Shown: piece by piece, positions 7,991-15,160 of the stretch
Layout of the letters: each line of letters starts with the position of its first letter
Position numbering within the stretch: position 1 is the first letter of the stretch
Source of the DNA: a virus
Strand: one strand, 5' to 3'
DNA: 59,917 nucleotides
IMG/VR virus record: IMGVR_UViG_3300024999_000114
Location: 1 to 59,917 of that record
Notes under the pieces: generated by a model
Told to the model about the DNA's origin: nothing
Database searches by the model: none
Seen by the model: the letters and a program-made list of their open reading frames with translations, nothing else
Translations under genes and position numbers: made by a program

Positions 7991-8374
7991 ATGGACTACG
8001 GCCACAAGATTAGATATATTAGAGAAACAGTGAGGGGAATGACCCTTGCTGATCTGCGCGACCTAACAGGGTTTTCTTTATCCTACTTGTCTGATGCGGA
8101 AACAGGAAAGAGTAACATGTCAATCAGAGCATTAGAGAAGGTAGCCAAGGCATTGGGTGTTGACTCGGCATATCTGCTAGATAATAATATCATGTCTCTT
8201 CGTAAGCTGGTCGAGCTTAACAATGTTGACCTTCCGGAGGATCTGGTTGAGTTTTTTGCCAAACAAGAGAGTCTACCTTACGCTATGTTAGCCCGACAGC
8301 TTTACAACGAAAAAATAGACCCCGAATTTCTTCGTGATCTTCTGGAGTCGATCAAAAAAATGAAGTCTAAGTGA
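7991..8374 (+). CDS. XRE-family repressor-like regulator
   Basis: About 127 residues from ATG 7991 (MDYGHKIRYIRE); the ATG at 7979 is the alternative. The N-terminal ~65 residues are an XRE domain with GMTLADLRDLTGFSLSYLSD and SIRALEKVAKALGVD. The C-terminal half is acidic/helical and may dimerise. Followed by a strong terminator. It is likely the lysogeny repressor or an accessory regulator. Confidence 0.85.
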   Translation: MDYGHKIRYIRETVRGMTLADLRDLTGFSLSYLSDAETGKSNMSIRALEKVAKALGVDSAYLLDNNIMSLRKLVELNNVDLPEDLVEFFAKQESLPYAMLARQLYNEKIDPEFLRDLLESIKKMKSK

Positions 8375-8382
8375 ATATTTTT

Positions 8383-8424
8383 GTGAGTATCCAATCGCAA
8401 TACATCGGATACCCACTTTTTTTT
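8383..8424 (+). terminator. Intrinsic terminator
   Basis: GTGAGTATCC pairs with GGATACCCAC (nine of ten pairs) around a 13-base loop, followed by nine consecutive T residues. It ends the XRE transcript. Confidence 0.85.
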
Positions 8425-8532
8425 GCACATTTTTAGATATAAGTAAATATATAGTCGTAATTATGGTCATAAAGACCCCCTGAAGGCAGGGAAAATGTAT
8501 TGTATTATAGGGTAAGAAAGGAAGTTTTGCAA

Positions 8533-8646
8533 ATGATTGTTGAACGCGATTTAGCAGGATTCTTTAAGTGGATAGTAGTGGATGACGAACTGACTATACT
8601 TGACCCTCAGTATTTGTATGAGTTTGTTACTTATTTTTTCGGGTGA
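8533..8646 (+). CDS. Small acidic hypothetical protein (37 aa)
   Basis: Starts MIVERDLAGFFKWIVV with AAAGGAAG upstream. Acidic and aromatic, no known motif. It precedes the replication control region, so it might be a small copy-control or leader peptide, but nothing proves that. Confidence 0.4.
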   Translation: MIVERDLAGFFKWIVVDDELTILDPQYLYEFVTYFFG

Positions 8647-8694
8647 TTATTTTGAAGGATAATTTGTTGAACCTGTCGAATTAAAGGGAAAAGG

Positions 8695-8778
8695 AAAAAC
8701 CTCTTCGAACTACCCACCGCCAAAGTGATGTTCGAAGAGGCCCGCCAGACAGGAATTATCCTGTGTTTTGTGCTGTTT
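8695..8778 (-). ncRNA. Candidate antisense RNA controlling the rep leader
   Basis: On the minus strand, TAGACA (8813-8808) and TATACT (8790-8785) are 17 bases apart, predicting a start near 8778. About 40-78 bases on is a perfect 11-bp stem (8700-8710 with 8730-8740) directly followed by TTTTTCC on that strand, an ideal terminator. The resulting RNA of roughly 80 nt would be fully complementary to the leader of the rep gene at 8848. This is the arrangement of transcription-attenuating antisense RNAs of inc18-type Bacillota plasmids. Confidence 0.65.
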
Positions 8779-8846
8779 AATTCAAGTATAAGACATTTGA
8801 CAACTCCTGTCTAGTTTCCTAATAGAAATTGACAGGGGTTTTTTGT
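8747..8846 (+). promoter_or_regulatory. Transcription attenuator with competing antiterminator before rep
   Basis: Terminator form: ACTCCTGTC (8803-8811) pairs with GACAGGGGT (8831-8839), then TTTTTT, then the rep ATG at 8848. Competing form: AGACAGGAATT (8747-8757) is complementary at ten of eleven positions to AACTCCTGTCT (8802-8812), so it would sequester the terminator's 5' arm. An antisense RNA covering 8695-8778 would block that competing form and favour termination. Confidence 0.65.
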
Positions 8847-8847
8847 T

Positions 8848-9234
8848 ATGTTCAGATTGCCACGCCCTAAGAAAAACTATACAGAAGTACCCAACGTAGT
8901 ATTTGACCAACTCATGCCAGATATTACGAATTTTGCTGCCCTCAAATGCTACTTTACCCTTATTAGGAAGTGTTGGGGTTGGGAGAAGGTTGGGGATTAC
9001 CTGGCTATGCCTCAACTATTAAAACTAACTAGATTATCAAGGCCAAGTATTACGGCTGGGATGAGGTGGCTAGAGGAACGCGGTTACATATGGATAGTAA
9101 AGGCCGGAATGCCAGGTGACGAGAAGGTGATGTATTTTCTTTGTTCTGAGGACACAGAACACCTTGAGCGATCCGTAAAAGAAGGATTAATAAGTCCTAA
9201 TACACTCTACGAAATGATGATGAAAGAGAGATAA
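8848..9234 (+). CDS. Winged-helix replication initiator-like protein
   Basis: 128 residues. It starts MFRLPRPKKNYTEVPNVVFD and has the N-terminal winged helix seen in phage replisome organisers and small plasmid Rep proteins (NFAALKCYFTLIRKCWGW, then LMPQLLKLTRLSRPSITAG-like recognition region and a RWLEERGYIWIV wing). The start lies directly after an attenuator, and a DnaA-box origin follows the stop. The position argues that it initiates replication at that origin. Confidence 0.7.
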   Translation: MFRLPRPKKNYTEVPNVVFDQLMPDITNFAALKCYFTLIRKCWGWEKVGDYLAMPQLLKLTRLSRPSITAGMRWLEERGYIWIVKAGMPGDEKVMYFLCSEDTEHLERSVKEGLISPNTLYEMMMKER

Positions 9235-9237
9235 TAG

Positions 9238-9390
9238 TTATCCACAACCCAGTAAGATTCTTTCCCCCTCCCCGAAAGAATCTTACTGGGACCCCGAAAG
9301 AATCTTTCCCCACAAGAAATACTCTTACAAGAGTGATCTTATTATTAATACGCGCGAGGATATTATCCACAGAAAGGATGTGCATAAGTC
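9238..9390. other. oriV: Predicted origin of replication
   Basis: Two TTATCCACA DnaA boxes (9238-9246, 9363-9371) and an inverted TGTGCATAA box (9379-9387) flank a perfect 15-bp inverted repeat, CAGTAAGATTCTTTC with its complement, separated by a C-rich spacer (about 9250-9289). A second CCCCGAAAGAATCTT copy lies just downstream. An A+T-rich stretch (about 9330-9365) could be the unwinding element. It sits between rep and a segregation-type gene. Confidence 0.65.
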
Positions 9391-9930
9391 GTGTACTTAA
9401 CTCTCAAGGACTGTGCGGAATTAGCCAAAGTTGGGGTTAGTTCGGCCCGCTTTTATAAAGACAAGGAAGAGTTTAGGAATTACTTCAAAACAACAGGAGA
9501 AGGCAAAAAGATAAAATACGAACAAGATTCAACCGTAGAGCTGCTTTCATTTATTAGTAAATCATACTCCGAAGGGCTGGATGCAGATCAAATTGTTGGG
9601 TTAATGGAAAATAGATTCGGAATGATAGTTACCGACTTAGCAACGCAAGAACCGGACAACAACACCGAGGCAACGCAACAAGAAGATTTAGTGCAGAGTC
9701 TACGGGCCATGCTTCAGCAGGAGTTAAGCAGGAGGGACGAGCTAATCCTTGAATTACAAGAGGAAATAGAGGGTATAAGGCAAACCCTAACAGATCACAA
9801 TAAGAGAGCAGAGGATAGGTCTAGGAGCGTAGAGGAGAGAGATAATGAGGTATTACAACGCCTGACGGAAATAAAAGAAGCACAACAACGCAATAATCCT
9901 TGGTGGAGAAAGCTATTTAGCCGGACATGA
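9391..9930 (+). CDS. MerR-like HTH plus coiled-coil protein, plasmid segregation type
   Basis: 179 residues from GTG 9391. The N-terminal ~70 residues form a MerR-like winged HTH (LTLKDCAELAKVGVSSARFY). A long acidic/basic coiled coil follows (about 95-165, many Glu/Arg heptads), and a basic-aromatic tip (NPWWRKLFSRT) could touch the membrane. This architecture resembles RacA/DUF3967-type plasmid proteins of Bacillota that anchor or partition DNA. Confidence 0.65.
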   Translation: MYLTLKDCAELAKVGVSSARFYKDKEEFRNYFKTTGEGKKIKYEQDSTVELLSFISKSYSEGLDADQIVGLMENRFGMIVTDLATQEPDNNTEATQQEDLVQSLRAMLQQELSRRDELILELQEEIEGIRQTLTDHNKRAEDRSRSVEERDNEVLQRLTEIKEAQQRNNPWWRKLFSRT

Positions 9931-9946
9931 TATGTCTGGTTTTTCT
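9921..9946 (+). terminator. Intrinsic terminator
   Basis: CCGGACA pairs with TGTCTGG (one G-U) over a five-base loop, followed by TTTTTCTTTT. The stem overlaps the stop codon of the preceding gene. Confidence 0.75.
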
Positions 9947-10028
9947 TTTGCCTAAATTTAACAGGAATATAGTACAAACAGTATCCCATACCTTCATGTA
10001 ACACAACGATTACCCAGGAGGTACACAA

Positions 10029-10223
10029 ATGGACGATATATCAATTCTTAGGGCTAGGTTAAGGAAAAGGGATAAGGATATTCGGCAAGCTATTATGTGT
10101 CTCAGCCTTGAAGAAGGAGAACTAGCCGACATGATTAGGGACGGACTGAGGAAAGTATTGATTGAAAGGGGATTGATGGATGAAGCAGCAAAACGTAATA
10201 GAAGAAGTCAGGGACCAGCTTAA
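10029..10223 (+). CDS. Small helical protein preceding the FtsK-like gene
   Basis: 64 residues, highly charged and helical (LRARLRKRDKDIRQ). A CCCAGGAGG ribosome binding site precedes it. It overlaps the FtsK-like gene by 44 bases, so the two are probably coupled. Function not recognised. Confidence 0.6.
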   Translation: MDDISILRARLRKRDKDIRQAIMCLSLEEGELADMIRDGLRKVLIERGLMDEAAKRNRRSQGPA

Positions 10224-11313
10224 ATCGCTTTGGCTCCATCGTAAGGGCAATGATGCCCATGCAGCAGTTCAGGATTGCGTAGATGCCCTGTACTCCAAGG
10301 GTGAACTAAAACCTTTAATTATCCATAAATCAAAAGATGGTGAAGTATGGACGTTTAGAATCTTCCTTCCTCCTGGAACTGGATTCTCTGATTTTCAGAA
10401 AAAGACTCAACTATTTGCAGATGCAACAGGTGGTTCAGTCCATATCGAAAAGCACGGAAAATTAGTCACCATGGAGGTTATGACCGAGGAACTTAAAAAG
10501 AAGTACCCATACTCTCTCTATGACCACACTAAATATTCCAAGATGGAATTACCACTACCATTAGGTGTATCCGCTAAAGGATTAATAGTTAGGGACCTTG
10601 TGGATTATCCGCACCTACTAACAGCCGGGGAAACGAACTATGGAAAATCGAATCAACTCCATGTTATCGCGAACTCAATCCTCCTTTACAGGCCGGACAC
10701 CAACTTGATTATCATCGACCCTAAATCGACTGAGTTTGATTATCTTAATGAAATGGCTTTGGTAGTAGACGAAATGAGTCAAGTTAAGGGTTTGTTCGAG
10801 TCACTGAATAAAGAGATGGATAAGCGAAAGAAGATTCTAAAGTCAGCATCATGCGCTAAGATCAAGAAATACCACAAGAAAGGCCACCAGATGCCCTATA
10901 TAGTCCTAATTATAGACGAGTGGGCAGACTTGCCAGAAGATGCACAAGACAGCTTATGGAGGCTTCTGAGGATGGGGAGATTTGTTGGAGTACATGTGAT
11001 TGCAGCCACACAGAGGCCATCCTCCAAAGTGTTTGAAAAGTTTGGTGATCTAAAAGCAATGTTTCTCGGAAGGATATGTTTTGTTGTGGCCGATATAATT
11101 AACTCCAGGATGATCTTGGACAGTGATGAGGCGGCACACCTTCCAGCAATAAAAGGCAGAGCTATCTATAAATGTGGTCTTGAGAAATTAGAGGTTCAAA
11201 CATTGTTATTAGAACCCGACGAAGCGATAAAACTCTATAACAATAGGCCAATGATTGTACGAAGCGAGTTGATAAAGATTGAGCAATCACCAAAAATGTT
11301 ATCGCCGCGATAG
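10180..11313 (+). CDS. FtsK/SpoIIIE/TraB-like DNA translocase ATPase
   Basis: 377 residues. Walker A is GETNYGKSN (150-158) and Walker B is IVLIIDEWAD (241-250), followed by a sensor-type HVIAATQRP motif, the HerA/FtsK signature order. No membrane segments are evident, so it is a soluble motor like those in Bacillota plasmids and integrative elements. It is followed immediately by a Replic_Relax-like gene, a pairing typical of plasmids, not phages. Confidence 0.85.
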   Translation: MKQQNVIEEVRDQLKSLWLHRKGNDAHAAVQDCVDALYSKGELKPLIIHKSKDGEVWTFRIFLPPGTGFSDFQKKTQLFADATGGSVHIEKHGKLVTMEVMTEELKKKYPYSLYDHTKYSKMELPLPLGVSAKGLIVRDLVDYPHLLTAGETNYGKSNQLHVIANSILLYRPDTNLIIIDPKSTEFDYLNEMALVVDEMSQVKGLFESLNKEMDKRKKILKSASCAKIKKYHKKGHQMPYIVLIIDEWADLPEDAQDSLWRLLRMGRFVGVHVIAATQRPSSKVFEKFGDLKAMFLGRICFVVADIINSRMILDSDEAAHLPAIKGRAIYKCGLEKLEVQTLLLEPDEAIKLYNNRPMIVRSELIKIEQSPKMLSPR

Positions 11314-11965
11314 GGCAATAGTTGACCTCCTAGAATCTCAAACAGCACTAACTACGGATATGATTCACCTACTCTTATTCAAAGGTAATTGTCTCCGCAT
11401 AGTTCAACGCCGCCTTGCCATCCTTTCATCTCCACCACACGCTAAAGTCAATCGTTATAGACTAAGGCTAGGTGAACCATATCATTACTACCTAGATCGT
11501 AGGCCGGGGCAGCTAGAGCATGTTCTAGGCGTGTCGTGGGTCTTCACTTGGATAACCGCAACTCTCTCCAATATGGAAAAACTTCATTGCTTCGACCGGG
11601 AGATTAAGGACTACAAGACTATTCGGCCGGATGCTTTTGTGGGGATAAAAAATCTATGGCAAGATGCTATGTATTTCTATTTCGTCGAAATGGATATTAA
11701 TAGAAGTGGTAACGACTTTGCAAAGAAAGTTAAAAAATACAACGAGCTTTTTAATTCAGGAACCTATATGGATCAATGGTGGGTTCCCTTGTCCAAGCGA
11801 TTCCCTGCTATTATCGTTGTGACTACTGGAAGAGTTAAACCTATCAAGGAGAAAATTGATAAAGAGAATGCCCATAATCTTGAATTTCGTGTTTATTCAT
11901 TAGATCAAATAAAGGAGGAATGCTTAAATGGCAGAAGCAGCAAGGGAGGTATTCGGACCAGGTAA
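11279..11965 (+). CDS. Replication-relaxation (Replic_Relax) family protein
   Basis: 228 residues from TTG 11279. An N-terminal winged HTH (RDRAIVDLLESQTALTTDMI) is followed by the family's RIVQRRLAIL, YYLDRRPGQLEHVLGV and RPDAFVGI segments. Relatives on Gram-positive plasmids sit beside FtsK/TraB-like ATPases and are thought to help replication or transfer initiation. Overlaps both neighbours. Confidence 0.72.
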   Translation: MSNHQKCYRRDRAIVDLLESQTALTTDMIHLLLFKGNCLRIVQRRLAILSSPPHAKVNRYRLRLGEPYHYYLDRRPGQLEHVLGVSWVFTWITATLSNMEKLHCFDREIKDYKTIRPDAFVGIKNLWQDAMYFYFVEMDINRSGNDFAKKVKKYNELFNSGTYMDQWWVPLSKRFPAIIVVTTGRVKPIKEKIDKENAHNLEFRVYSLDQIKEECLNGRSSKGGIRTR

Positions 11966-12164
11966 GCCTGGATTCGTAATTATCATCTTAGTTATGCTTG
12001 GTGTGGGATCTTGGTTAGGGGAATTAATTTTAGGAGCATTGAATAAGGGTCAGGTCGCAGGAATGCTAAGAACGGCAACTACAATTGTTGCTATCCTTTC
12101 GGTAGTAGCCGTAGCGTGGCAGTTGCTCAAGAAGTTCTTCGACTTTACGACAGGCGTGATGTAA
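11928..12164 (+). CDS. Small two-transmembrane protein
   Basis: 78 residues with two hydrophobic helices (about 16-36 and 48-66) joined by a short loop, and AAAGGAGG before the start. The size and two-TM topology resemble pilin-like (VirB2/TrbC) or holin-like proteins. The neighbouring ATPase and peptidoglycan hydrolase slightly favour an envelope/transfer role. Identity uncertain. Confidence 0.6.
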   Translation: MAEAAREVFGPGKPGFVIIILVMLGVGSWLGELILGALNKGQVAGMLRTATTIVAILSVVAVAWQLLKKFFDFTTGVM

Positions 12165-12165
12165 T

Positions 12166-12750
12166 GTGGCTTTATGGATTTTCCACATAGTATTTATTGC
12201 GGTAGCATCATTTATAGCCTATGTAATTCTTATCGCTGTAGAGAGAAAACAACTCGCTAACTTGGTTGCGATGGTGGCTATCATGTTGGGCCTACTAACT
12301 ACTATACAGGATCTTGCTCCGACCCTGAAAAGGTTGAACGCAAGGATAGACTCTATCCAAGGTACAGTAGAAAGAGTTTCAAATATTGGTCAAGGTAGTA
12401 ATGAGTTGCCAATGAAAGGTAAGATAACGAAATACTTCAACGGCGTGGACCATCACGGAATTGATATAGCTGCCAACGAAGGAACTCCCGTAACTTCGTA
12501 TTGGGAGGGAGATGTAACCAAGGTATGTTGGGATGATATTTATGGAAATATGATTATCGTGAATCATGGAAATGGAGTCGAAACTTTATATGGTCACTTA
12601 AGTGGGTTATCTGTGAAAGTTGGCTATCCTGTAATCGCAGGTTCTAGGATTGGTAATTGTGGAAGTACGGGTAGATCAACAGGCCCACACCTACACTTTG
12701 AGGTCAGGAAGGAGGGGGTTGCTGTTGACCCTGTGAGGTACTTAAAGTAA
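12166..12750 (+). CDS. Membrane-anchored M23 peptidoglycan endopeptidase
   Basis: 194 residues from GTG 12166. Two N-terminal membrane segments (about 4-24, 29-46), a short coiled linker, and a LytM/M23 domain from about residue 83. The zinc motifs are HHGID (96-100) and HLHFE (175-179), and GYP, GSTG and GPH landmarks are conserved. Such enzymes open the cell wall locally. It could act in transfer or in envelope passage. Confidence 0.85.
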   Translation: MALWIFHIVFIAVASFIAYVILIAVERKQLANLVAMVAIMLGLLTTIQDLAPTLKRLNARIDSIQGTVERVSNIGQGSNELPMKGKITKYFNGVDHHGIDIAANEGTPVTSYWEGDVTKVCWDDIYGNMIIVNHGNGVETLYGHLSGLSVKVGYPVIAGSRIGNCGSTGRSTGPHLHFEVRKEGVAVDPVRYLK

Positions 12751-12861
12751 ATCCCCCTTGCTTGTCCTTTGGAATCCTTAATCATTCCCCCTTAACCCTC
12801 TTTTTCCTAGAAAAATCATAGGTATTTAGCGTATTTTGGCTTGTACATCAGTCGTTTATGG

Positions 12862-12909
12862 CGACCGATGCAGTGACTGATATAAAGAACGACCGATATA
12901 GTGACCGAT
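12862..12909. repeat. Iteron-like tandem repeat
   Basis: Two 20-base units, CGACCGATGCAGTGACTGAT (12862-12881) and CGACCGATATAGTGACCGAT (12890-12909), repeat with a 28-base period. Each contains a half-site pair (GACCGAT, TGACYGAT). An inverted ATCAGTC lies just upstream (12848). It could be a binding array for a replication or partition protein. Confidence 0.5.
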
Positions 12910-12920
12910 TAGACATGATA

Positions 12921-12960
12921 ACAAATCCCTCTATTCGCAATGATTAGAGGGATTTGTTTT
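12921..12960 (+). terminator. Strong, probably bidirectional terminator
   Basis: A perfect 13-bp stem, ACAAATCCCTCTA with TAGAGGGATTTGT, closes an 11-base loop and runs into TTTT. It ends the plasmid-like operon. Confidence 0.85.
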
Positions 12961-13012
12961 GCATAATTGTTCGTTTTTCAGGTAATAATAATTTTGAGCA
13001 AAGGAGAGATGG

Positions 13013-13288
13013 ATGATGAAAAGATTAGCTATATTAGCTGTGGTGTTAGTTGCGATGGCGGCCACAAACCCACCTAGAAGCGATTATGTAGCATGGGCAA
13101 AGGATAAGGTGATAGAGCGCAGCGCACCTGGCTTAGAGAGTGGATTAGTCTCTTTCTTTGGCGGGCCATTAATAAGTTCAGCCACGACATCTAAGGATAT
13201 TTACTTTGGAACTATTTACACTACGTACTATGGCGAGAGGAAGGTAACTACTTTAGGAATGTTTAATCGGTTCATTCCCTTGAAATAG
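13013..13288 (+). CDS. DUF4359-like small secreted or membrane protein
   Basis: 91 residues with an N-terminal signal/TM helix (RLAILAVVLVAMAA). The body has NPPRSDYVAWAKDKV and a terminal GTIYTTYYGERKVTTLGMFN segment, matching the DUF4359 pattern. RBS AAAGGAG; flanked by terminators on both sides, so it is an independent unit, perhaps a cargo gene expressed in the lysogen. Confidence 0.65.
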   Translation: MMKRLAILAVVLVAMAATNPPRSDYVAWAKDKVIERSAPGLESGLVSFFGGPLISSATTSKDIYFGTIYTTYYGERKVTTLGMFNRFIPLK

Positions 13289-13292
13289 ATAA

Positions 13293-13320
13293 TGCCATCC
13301 GAGCTGGATGGCATTTGTTT
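13293..13320 (+). terminator. Intrinsic terminator
   Basis: TGCCATCC pairs with GGATGGCA over a five-base loop, followed by TTTGTTTG. It ends the DUF4359 gene. Confidence 0.75.
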
Positions 13321-13350
13321 GTGCTATTAGTATGTGAAATATTCCTTAAT

Positions 13351-13470
13351 CTATTGGTCACTAGGCATTATAACTTTTATGGCATAATAAACGTCCTTTA
13401 TCGTTATGTCTCCATCTTCAGCCTTTCTGATAAGTTCGTTTATTTTTAAGAGAATTTCCTTTTCTCCCAT
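13351..13470 (-). CDS. Small hypothetical protein (39 aa)
   Basis: Starts MGEKEILLKINELIRKAEDG; charged and helical. The upstream GGGAGTGAAGAGGG provides a ribosome binding site. No function recognised. Confidence 0.45.
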   Translation of the reverse strand: MGEKEILLKINELIRKAEDGDITIKDVYYAIKVIMPSDQ

Positions 13471-13483
13471 CCCTCTTCACTCC

Positions 13484-13798
13484 CTACAATATTGATTTAA
13501 CTGCTTGCCATAGTGCATCTATAAGCTCAGCCTCATAATTTAATTTATCAAGATGGCGAAGTCTCACTTCCCAAGTAAATTTATTATCGTATTCTACTCC
13601 GAATACAGCATTTGTTATATTAATGCATCTGTCGTGTTCTTCAAGTACCTCGATACACTTCCCGATAGTAACCTTTTTGTGATGATAATTGGCGTAATCT
13701 TTGCGCCTTACACTTCCCCAATGTTGATTTTTGAATAGAGAGTAGAATTGTTCTTCGGTTATCTCTTTTGCTTGGGATGGAGTTATGTGTTGCTTCAT
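13484..13798 (-). CDS. Hypothetical protein
   Basis: 104 residues starting MKQHITPSQAKEITEEQFYS; amphipathic helices and a KVTIGKCIEVLEEHD core. No family recognised. It overlaps the end of the DUF1653-like gene by 158 bases. Confidence 0.6.
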   Translation of the reverse strand: MKQHITPSQAKEITEEQFYSLFKNQHWGSVRRKDYANYHHKKVTIGKCIEVLEEHDRCINITNAVFGVEYDNKFTWEVRLRHLDKLNYEAELIDALWQAVKSIL

Positions 13799-14102
13799 TC
13801 CTGTTCACCCTCCCATACTTTTTCAATAGATTGTTCATGTAGTTTTCTTGTCTTTTCACGAATTTTTCTGCATCCTTGCCTTTGATTATTGGATATTCCC
13901 TTGGAGCTGAATCTATCTCCTTAAACCTCTGAACCGTCTCCCCATCGACTAAAATATACTCAAAGAACATGGCGTGAGGTCTTGCGAATACTTCTCCACC
14001 TTTGTTCTGATATATCGCAAGTCGCTCATCCGTCTCTGTGTGGTATGCCGATGCCGATATAAGAGTATAGATGCCACCTTTGTAGTGCTGGTATTTAGTC
14101 AT
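13641..14102 (-). CDS. DUF1653-like protein with an extended C-terminus
   Basis: The first ~65 residues (KYQHYKGGIYTLISASAYHTE, then ARPHAMFFEYIL) match DUF1653, a small beta-rich domain common in phages. From about residue 101 the frame runs 158 bases into the next gene and turns basic and low-complexity. The natural stop has probably been lost, or a sequence error lies near 13800. Confidence 0.6.
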   Translation of the reverse strand: MTKYQHYKGGIYTLISASAYHTETDERLAIYQNKGGEVFARPHAMFFEYILVDGETVQRFKEIDSAPREYPIIKGKDAEKFVKRQENYMNNLLKKYGRVNRNEATHNSIPSKRDNRRTILLSIQKSTLGKCKAQRLRQLSSQKGYYREVYRGT

Positions 14103-14104
14103 AA

Positions 14105-14341
14105 TTACTTTAACCTCCTACCACACATAGGACAAAAATTTATATAGATGCGTTCCGAGGAAACCAAATCATTGTTAGCTCGTAACTCACACTTTACGTC
14201 ATCCACATACCATCTATTATGCACGGTATGACTAATTAATTGTTTACCCTTCATGCAGTAGTTACATCCGTTAGTTATGGGAACCTCCATTAAGTTCCGG
14301 ATTGATTGCATTTGCTGCTTTACATATGGATTATCACTCAA
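14105..14341 (-). CDS. Small zinc-finger protein (TTG start)
   Basis: From TTG 14341, one base after the stop of the preceding gene and behind GAGGAGGGG. Contains CNYC and CPMC pairs about 40 residues apart, closing a zinc site, and ends in basic GRRLK. A longer frame upstream exists but overlaps the previous gene. Confidence 0.5.
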   Translation of the reverse strand: MSDNPYVKQQMQSIRNLMEVPITNGCNYCMKGKQLISHTVHNRWYVDDVKCELRANNDLVSSERIYINFCPMCGRRLK

Positions 14342-14342
14342 C

Positions 14343-14510
14343 TTACTTCCCCTCCTCAAAACTCCCAATACCCTCATTGATCTCCTCAAGCTTTAGTAGA
14401 CAATAGAAACTCTTATGAATAATCATTTCCGGCAAATCATCATGCCATTGAATAATTAGGACTTCATCACCTTCATGTATAGGCATTGAGCAACCTTCGC
14501 AGTTAATCAT
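14343..14510 (-). CDS. Small Cys-containing hypothetical protein (55 aa)
   Basis: Starts MINCEGCSMPIHEGDEVLII with GGAGGTGAAACAAG upstream. The CEGC pair plus a distant Cys suggests metal binding. Acidic C-terminus. Function not recognised. Confidence 0.55.
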   Translation of the reverse strand: MINCEGCSMPIHEGDEVLIIQWHDDLPEMIIHKSFYCLLKLEEINEGIGSFEEGK

Positions 14511-14527
14511 CTTGTTTCACCTCCTTC

Positions 14528-14713
14528 TCAACCCCTACTAACCTTAGAACATTTGGGGCATATCCAGCCATATAGCGTAGTGTTTCTCCAACCATGTTTC
14601 CTTGCGAATTCGATTGTGTCCTTTTTATTATTTCCACTAAATTGCTCCCATTCTCCACATTCTTCATTTCCGCACCAGAATGTATATTCCTTAGAAATGT
14701 AACCGATACCCAT
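14528..14713 (-). CDS. Zinc-ribbon protein
   Basis: From ATG 14713 (MGIGYISKEYTFWCGNEECG), preferred over an upstream in-frame Met because of GGAGGGGG. It has CxxxxC (WCGNEEC) and CPKC pairs about 38 residues apart, a typical small phage zinc ribbon. Confidence 0.6.
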   Translation of the reverse strand: MGIGYISKEYTFWCGNEECGEWEQFSGNNKKDTIEFARKHGWRNTTLYGWICPKCSKVSRG

Positions 14714-14717
14714 TCGC

Positions 14718-14864
14718 TTATTCCCCCTCCTCCCCAATCTCTACCACCTGAGAAAACTCACCAAATTCATTCGCCCTGCATGTTATCCTAACATCTCCCA
14801 CTAGTACGCAGTTCCCGGACTTTGTTCCCCATGTACATTCTTTGCATTTTTCATACTTATTCAT
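14718..14864 (-). CDS. Small Cys-rich protein (48 aa)
   Basis: Starts MNKYEKCKECTWGTKSGNCV. Four Cys residues (CKEC, C, C) could bind zinc. Acidic tail. It overlaps no neighbour but lies one or two bases from each. Function not recognised. Confidence 0.5.
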   Translation of the reverse strand: MNKYEKCKECTWGTKSGNCVLVGDVRITCRANEFGEFSQVVEIGEEGE

Positions 14865-14866
14865 AG

Positions 14867-15016
14867 TTATTTCTCCTCCCCAATCTCTCCTCCGCCCTTA
14901 AAAATAATATCCCTAAGTATCCCCCTCGCTTCGTCATCATCAGATACGCCAAATTGGGCAGCCATAATGTCGATAAATTTTTCTTCAATTAAGTCTTTAG
15001 CTGATTGCTTATTCAT
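14867..15016 (-). CDS. Small acidic protein (49 aa)
   Basis: Starts MNKQSAKDLIEEKFIDIMAA; helical and acidic, no motif. Its start overlaps the end of the upstream membrane-protein gene by eight bases. Confidence 0.5.
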   Translation of the reverse strand: MNKQSAKDLIEEKFIDIMAAQFGVSDDDEARGILRDIIFKGGGEIGEEK

Positions 15017-15134
15017 CTTTACCTTCCTTCTCAATCTCTTCCTTTCTTATCATCCACTGACGATAGAAACAAAAAGTTCCATAATACAAAACACCGCTAA
15101 CAATTATAAATATTGCAAACCAATCTGTTTTCAT
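15009..15134 (-). CDS. Small single-pass membrane protein (41 aa)
   Basis: Starts MKTDWFAIFIIVSGVLYYGT: one N-terminal membrane helix (about 5-23) followed by a charged cytoplasmic tail (RQWMIRKEEIEKEGK). The layout resembles tiny membrane regulators found in phages. Function unknown. Confidence 0.5.
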   Translation of the reverse strand: MKTDWFAIFIIVSGVLYYGTFCFYRQWMIRKEEIEKEGKDE

Positions 15135-15160
15135 CCTACTTACTTATTCCTCCTTAATAA

